NCBI GenBank assembly: GCA_944323695.1
Contig: CALUTI010000007.1
Coordinates: 53,605 to 117,604 of the forward strand
Source: Candidatus Gastranaerophilales bacterium
Lineage (GTDB): Bacteria; Cyanobacteriota; Vampirovibrionia; Gastranaerophilales; Gastranaerophilaceae
DNA length: 64,000 nucleotides
Reading direction: 5' to 3'
Positions within the stretch are counted from its first letter, which is position 1. Each line of letters begins with the position of its first letter. Made by a program: the position numbers and the translations under genes. The notes under the pieces were generated by a model, which was not told the origin of the DNA, made no database searches, and saw nothing but the letters and a program-made list of their open reading frames with translations. This document shows, one piece after another, positions 60,561-64,000 of the stretch.

Positions 60561-60856
60561 TTTCTTTCTCTTTGTTGCGAAGCAAAGAGAAAGAAAACGC
60601 TTGCAAAAGAAAGAGAAACACGCGACCGAAATGAACGAGTGAGCAGGGGACACCCCTGCTACCCCGTTAAAGCCGGCTGTGCCGGCTCCGCGCCGTGATT
60701 ATAGGCGCGGGGAAAGATTGCAAGCGTCAGCTTGCAACGGCACGGATGTGCGCCCGTCAGGGCTTGAGCAATCCGTAGGATTGCAAATATAACAGCGTGT
60801 TTTTCTTTCTCGGTTCACTCTTTCTTTTTACATCGCAATAAAAAGAAAGAGTGAAC
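60561..60856. repeat. GC-rich palindromic element, copy 2 (MITE-like)
   Basis: No gene in 60486-60999. Left, a 14-bp perfect stem TTTCTTTCTCTTTG with 8-nt loop (60561-60596). Right, a 17-bp perfect stem GTTCACTCTTTCTTTTT with 10-nt loop (60813-60856). Between them are inverted AAAGAAAGAGAAACACGC (60606) and GCGTGTTTTTCTTTCTCG (60795) and several short GC palindromes. The segment ACGAGTGAGCAGGGGAC is shared with 24.63 kb. Confidence 0.65.
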
Positions 60857-60999
60857 AAAAGATTCCGATAATAGTTTTTATGTAAAGCGCCTTTACCAAT
60901 ATTGATACAATATGTTGTCCTGCCTCAGGCAGTTATGTAAAGCGGTAATATTTAGAAAGGCTTTAAATGATTTAGATTATTTTATGCTACAATACAAAT

Positions 61000-61593
61000 A
61001 TGTTTACAGGTATAGTAGAAGAAACAGGGATATTAAAAAGTATTACGGGTTCCGTTATAACTGTTCAGTGCAAAAAGGTTTTGGAAGATACCAAACTCGG
61101 CGACAGCATTGCGATTAACGGATGCTGTCAGACTGTGACAGCGCTGACTTCCGAAACTTTTTCGGCAAATGTCAGTGATGAGACTTTTAAAATTACTAAT
61201 TTTAAATCCATGAAATCCGGTGATATTGTTAATCTTGAGCGTGCCTTGACGCCTTCAACCAGAATGGGCGGGCATATTGTTCAGGGGCATGTTGATATGA
61301 CCGCAAAATATCTAGGTAATATGACTTTTGAAGTTCCGGATAGCAAATACATTGTCTACAAAGGTTCAATTACAGTAAATGGTGTGAGCCTTACGGTTGC
61401 AAAACTTGACGGGAATATCTTTTCCGTTGCAATTATCCCTCACACGCTTGAAAACACAAATCTCAAAAATTTGCGTTATGGCGACCTTGTAAACATAGAG
61501 ACAGACATTTTAGGCAGGTATGTTGAAAAATTTTTATCAACGGAGCATAATAAGATTGACGAAAATTTTTTGATTGAAAACGGGTTTATGTAA
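61000..61593 (+). CDS. ribE: Riboflavin synthase, alpha subunit type
   Basis: 197 residues, two lumazine-binding repeats: MFTGIVEETG at the start, LGDSIAINGCCQTVTAL, then GHIVQGHVDMTA and the second-repeat IVYKGSITVNGVSLTVA. Converts two 6,7-dimethyl-8-ribityllumazine into riboflavin. The stop is 1 nt before the ribBA start. No FMN riboswitch is evident upstream, and there is no good ribosome binding site. Confidence 0.96.
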   Translation: MFTGIVEETGILKSITGSVITVQCKKVLEDTKLGDSIAINGCCQTVTALTSETFSANVSDETFKITNFKSMKSGDIVNLERALTPSTRMGGHIVQGHVDMTAKYLGNMTFEVPDSKYIVYKGSITVNGVSLTVAKLDGNIFSVAIIPHTLENTNLKNLRYGDLVNIETDILGRYVEKFLSTEHNKIDENFLIENGFM

Positions 61594-61594
61594 T

Positions 61595-62803
61595 ATGGAT
61601 AACTTTAGATTTGACAGCATAGAAGATGCAATAAAGGATTTTAAAGCAGGTAAAATGCTTATAGTCGCTGATGATGAAGACCGTGAAAACGAAGGCGATC
61701 TGATTTGTTCAGGACAGATGGTTACCCCAGAGATTATAAATTTCATGGCGAATGAAGCAAAAGGGCTTGTATGTCTTGCAATATCGCCTGAAATTGCCGA
61801 AAAATTGGATTTGCCGCAAATGGTTGAACAAAATACCGAAGGTATGAAAACAGCTTTTACGGTAAGTATTGATGCTGCTGAAAAATACGGAGTTACAACG
61901 GGAATTTCAGCATTTGACAGAGCAAAAACAATAGAGGTTGCGCTTGCACCTGATGCTGTTCCGTCGGATTTAAGACGTCCGGGACATCTTTTCCCGTGCG
62001 TTTCAAGACCTTGCGGTGTTTTGCAAAGAACAGGACACACTGAAGCTGTTGTCGATCTTGCACGTCTTTGCGGGCATATTCCGGCAGGTCCTATGTGTGA
62101 AATTATGAATGATGACGGACACATGATGCGCCGTGATGATTTGAGAAAATTTGCTGATAAGCATGGTATCAAGTTTATTTCTGTTGCAGAACTTATTGCC
62201 TACAGATTAAAAACCGAAAGAATTGTCACCCGTGAAGCAGAAGCTTTTTTGCCGACACAATACGGTGAGTTTATGATTTACGGCTACAGGAATAATCTTA
62301 CCGGTATGGAATACGCCGCTCTTGTTAAAGATGACGGCAGCGATAAAATTCCTGCAATAAGAGTTCATAGTGAATGTTTGACCGGCGATATTTTCCACAG
62401 TCTTAAATGTGATTGTAATTCCCAGCTTCATAGCGCAATGAGCTATATTAATGACTACGGAAAAGGTGCCGTAATTTATATGAGGGGTCATGAAGGCAGA
62501 GGTATAGGTCTGGTTAATAAAATTAAAGCCTATAAACTTCAAGAATGCGGTCAGGATACAGTTGAAGCAAATCATTCACTAGGGTTTAAATCTGATTTAC
62601 GAAATTACGGTGATGGCGCCCAGATTATTCTGGATTTAGGGTTTAATACTTTTAACCTTATTACTAACAATCCAAAAAAAATTATAGCTCTTAAGGGCTA
62701 TGGACTTAATGTCAATGAAATAATAAAATTGACTCCGGAAATTAATAAGTATAATAAAAAATATATGGAAACCAAAAAAGATAAAATGCATCACATGCTT
62801 TAA
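61595..62803 (+). CDS. ribBA: Bifunctional DHBP synthase / GTP cyclohydrolase II
   Basis: 402 residues from the ATG at 61595 (TAATATGG, coupled to ribE); the frame extends upstream to 61574. N-terminal RibB: VADDEDRENEGDL at about 30, RRPGHLFPCV at about 130. C-terminal RibA: CLTGDIFHSLKCDCNSQL zinc site at about 260, MRGHEGRGIGL at about 298, DLRNYGDGAQIILDLG at about 336. Supplies both precursors of the riboflavin ring. Confidence 0.96.
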   Translation: MDNFRFDSIEDAIKDFKAGKMLIVADDEDRENEGDLICSGQMVTPEIINFMANEAKGLVCLAISPEIAEKLDLPQMVEQNTEGMKTAFTVSIDAAEKYGVTTGISAFDRAKTIEVALAPDAVPSDLRRPGHLFPCVSRPCGVLQRTGHTEAVVDLARLCGHIPAGPMCEIMNDDGHMMRRDDLRKFADKHGIKFISVAELIAYRLKTERIVTREAEAFLPTQYGEFMIYGYRNNLTGMEYAALVKDDGSDKIPAIRVHSECLTGDIFHSLKCDCNSQLHSAMSYINDYGKGAVIYMRGHEGRGIGLVNKIKAYKLQECGQDTVEANHSLGFKSDLRNYGDGAQIILDLGFNTFNLITNNPKKIIALKGYGLNVNEIIKLTPEINKYNKKYMETKKDKMHHML

Positions 62804-62812
62804 GGACAGGTT

Positions 62813-63796
62813 ATGACGGAATACAGAGCAAAACTGTTATCAGAAGAAGATTATAAGGGGTTTGAGCCGGTTTATGAAGATTTCAGAATGCGTGCGACTA
62901 CCGATTACAATTTTGAATTGGAGCCTTTGACTTTTGACGACTTTGTTGATTCTGTTAAAAAAGAACTTATAAAATGTATTGTTTTATTGGAAGACGGTAT
63001 ACCGACAGCATTTTTGGTATATACAACCATGATTTCCGAAGCTGTTGAACTTAATATAATTCACGCTTTAAACATGGAAAATTTTCTGGTCAGAAGTAAG
63101 TGTCTGATTGAAGAATTTTTAAATGAAACCCAAAAAGAACGTAAAGATAAAGTTGTATGCTACCCGATGCTTGGCGCACAAAAAACTTTAATTGGCGAGA
63201 TTGCACGATTCGGGTTTAAATTTGTGGGTATAGCTGTTATGAGGTTTTTGATGAGCGGCACAAATTCCCGCGAAATTTTGAAAATGACTCAGCTAAGGAA
63301 CTTGCCTGGCTGTTACAGTGTAATTCCATGGGACGAAAAGTATTTTGATGACGCTGTACATATTGTTCAGGAAGCTTTTGAGACAAGTGCGGATGCGCTT
63401 TTTGACCCGAGATTTCAAACTCTTGAAGGAACTTATGACATATTAAATAAAATTACAAAAGATGTTTATGCAGAATTTTTACCTGAAGCGTCAAGTATTT
63501 TGATGTGCGATAACAACCCTGTGGGATTTTGTTTTATGAATCTTACCGGCGGTCAGATTGTGAATATTCCGATTGTCGGAATTAAAAAAGAGCATCAAGG
63601 CAGAGGCTTATCTAAAATGATGCTTAAATATTCAATGGATAAGGTTATTAGCTGGGTTGAAAATGCCGAACGTCCTATTACTGAAATTAACACCTGCACG
63701 GAGACAAATAATTTTCAGGCTCTTAAAATGTATAGACACCTCGGGTTTAAAGAGGATTACAGCTATCCGCAGTCTTATTTGCCTGTGAAAAGATAA
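62813..63796 (+). CDS. Tandem GNAT-like acetyltransferase
   Basis: 327 residues. The C-terminal half (about 165-327) is a GNAT domain with the acetyl-CoA loop IPIVGIKKEHQGRGLSKMML and ending NTCTETNNFQALKMYRHLGF. The N-terminal half has the same fold-like pattern but no clear acetyl-CoA loop, so one site is probably inactive. Substrate unknown. 10 bp after ribBA, likely co-transcribed. Confidence 0.8.
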   Translation: MTEYRAKLLSEEDYKGFEPVYEDFRMRATTDYNFELEPLTFDDFVDSVKKELIKCIVLLEDGIPTAFLVYTTMISEAVELNIIHALNMENFLVRSKCLIEEFLNETQKERKDKVVCYPMLGAQKTLIGEIARFGFKFVGIAVMRFLMSGTNSREILKMTQLRNLPGCYSVIPWDEKYFDDAVHIVQEAFETSADALFDPRFQTLEGTYDILNKITKDVYAEFLPEASSILMCDNNPVGFCFMNLTGGQIVNIPIVGIKKEHQGRGLSKMMLKYSMDKVISWVENAERPITEINTCTETNNFQALKMYRHLGFKEDYSYPQSYLPVKR

Positions 63797-63798
63797 TA

Positions 63799-63827
63799 TT
63801 GTTTAATTTATAAAAAACTGCTATACT
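63799..63827 (+). promoter_or_regulatory. Promoter of prepilin-like locus 3
   Basis: TTGTTT at 63799, 17-bp spacer, TATACT at 63822, and AGGAGA at 63837, as at loci 1 and 2. Confidence 0.6.
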
Positions 63828-63849
63828 GGATTAAAAAGGAGAAAAGCAA

Positions 63850-63897
63850 ATGGAAAATATGAAAAAATTTGAGAACGGGGGGGGGCATCTCTCCTAG
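63850..63897 (+). CDS. 15-codon mini-ORF with G9 tract, locus 3
   Basis: Peptide MENMKKFENGGGHLS with stop TAG at 63895. Nine Gs at 63877-63885. The sequence after the tract differs from loci 1 and 2 (CATCTCTCCTAG) yet TCTCCT, complementary to the AGGAGA ribosome binding site, is kept. Confidence 0.65.
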   Translation: MENMKKFENGGGHLS

Positions 63898-64000
63898 GTA
63901 GATGTAGCAAGGGTTTTGAGAATGCCAGAAGGGGAATATGTCTTTTCGACGACGCTCTCACCTTCGGCTCCGCTATGGTCTCAAAGACATATTTCCCTTC
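63885..64000 (+). CDS. Start of a third -1-frame ORF, partial
   Basis: From the G tract the -1 frame reads GASLLGRCSKGFENARRG and stays open to the window edge. By analogy it should lead to another FTLAEV-type prepilin, but that part is outside the window. 63930-64000 is an imperfect palindrome (GAAGGGGAATATGTCTTT with its inverse at the end). Confidence 0.4.

Noticed and set aside
60900..61000. FMN riboswitch before ribE
   Set aside because: The conserved FMN-box blocks (AGGGGCA..., GATTCGGTG) are not present in 60860-61000.

Overview
The window is AT-rich chromosomal DNA from a bacterium that is most likely a non-photosynthetic relative of cyanobacteria (Vampirovibrionia/Melainabacteria, Gastranaerophilales-like). 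This is an inference. It rests on a LdpA-type iron-sulfur protein, a family otherwise known mainly from cyanobacteria and plastids, on several prepilin-like proteins with the FTLAEVLITLGIIG start, and on the general gene complement. No 16S gene is present to confirm it.

Layout. 1-27.9 kb is housekeeping backbone: a partial permease, esterase and cupin, tRNA-Arg, alaS, dut, a GH57 glycosidase, a prepilin-like gene, an AGCS amino-acid symporter, a DciA-like protein, nrnA, a YihY-like protein, rseP, speE, a HIT protein, a beta-lactamase-fold protein with ldpA, a second prepilin-like gene, two-component genes, dnaB, pncC and tRNA-Ile. 27.9-53.0 kb is a genomic island of about 25 kb, bounded by perfect 36-bp direct repeats. 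The right copy forms the 3' end of a glycosyltransferase gene, so that gene end is the likely attachment site. 53-64 kb is backbone again: glycosyltransferase, acyl-ACP thioesterase, prs, a YkgJ-like protein, a class A PBP, an RNase HIII-like protein, ribE-ribBA, acetyltransferases, and the start of a third prepilin-like locus.

The island is a defence and addiction cluster. It holds a RelE/HigB-type toxin with its antitoxin, a Mu/TnsB-like transposase with a MuB/TnsC-like ATPase, an Mrr-like nuclease with a TIGR02391-like partner, and a tight three-gene operon (cytosine-5 DNA methyltransferase, double-GHKL ATPase/kinase, REC-domain protein). It also holds a reverse transcriptase with a hairpin leader next to a tiny hydrophobic ORF, a type I restriction-modification operon with two single-span membrane-protein genes threaded between hsdR, hsdM and hsdS, a catalytic-domain-only tyrosine recombinase, and hipBA.

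Two backbone features may be undescribed. First, all three prepilin-like loci share a promoter, a strong ribosome binding site, a 15-codon mini-ORF with a G9 tract, and a pilin frame open only in the -1 frame from that tract. This suggests slippage- or length-controlled pilin expression; a homopolymer miscall must be excluded. Second, behind prs, two near-consensus promoters face each other across a 24-codon hydrophobic ORF. This is the layout of a type I toxin-antitoxin pair.
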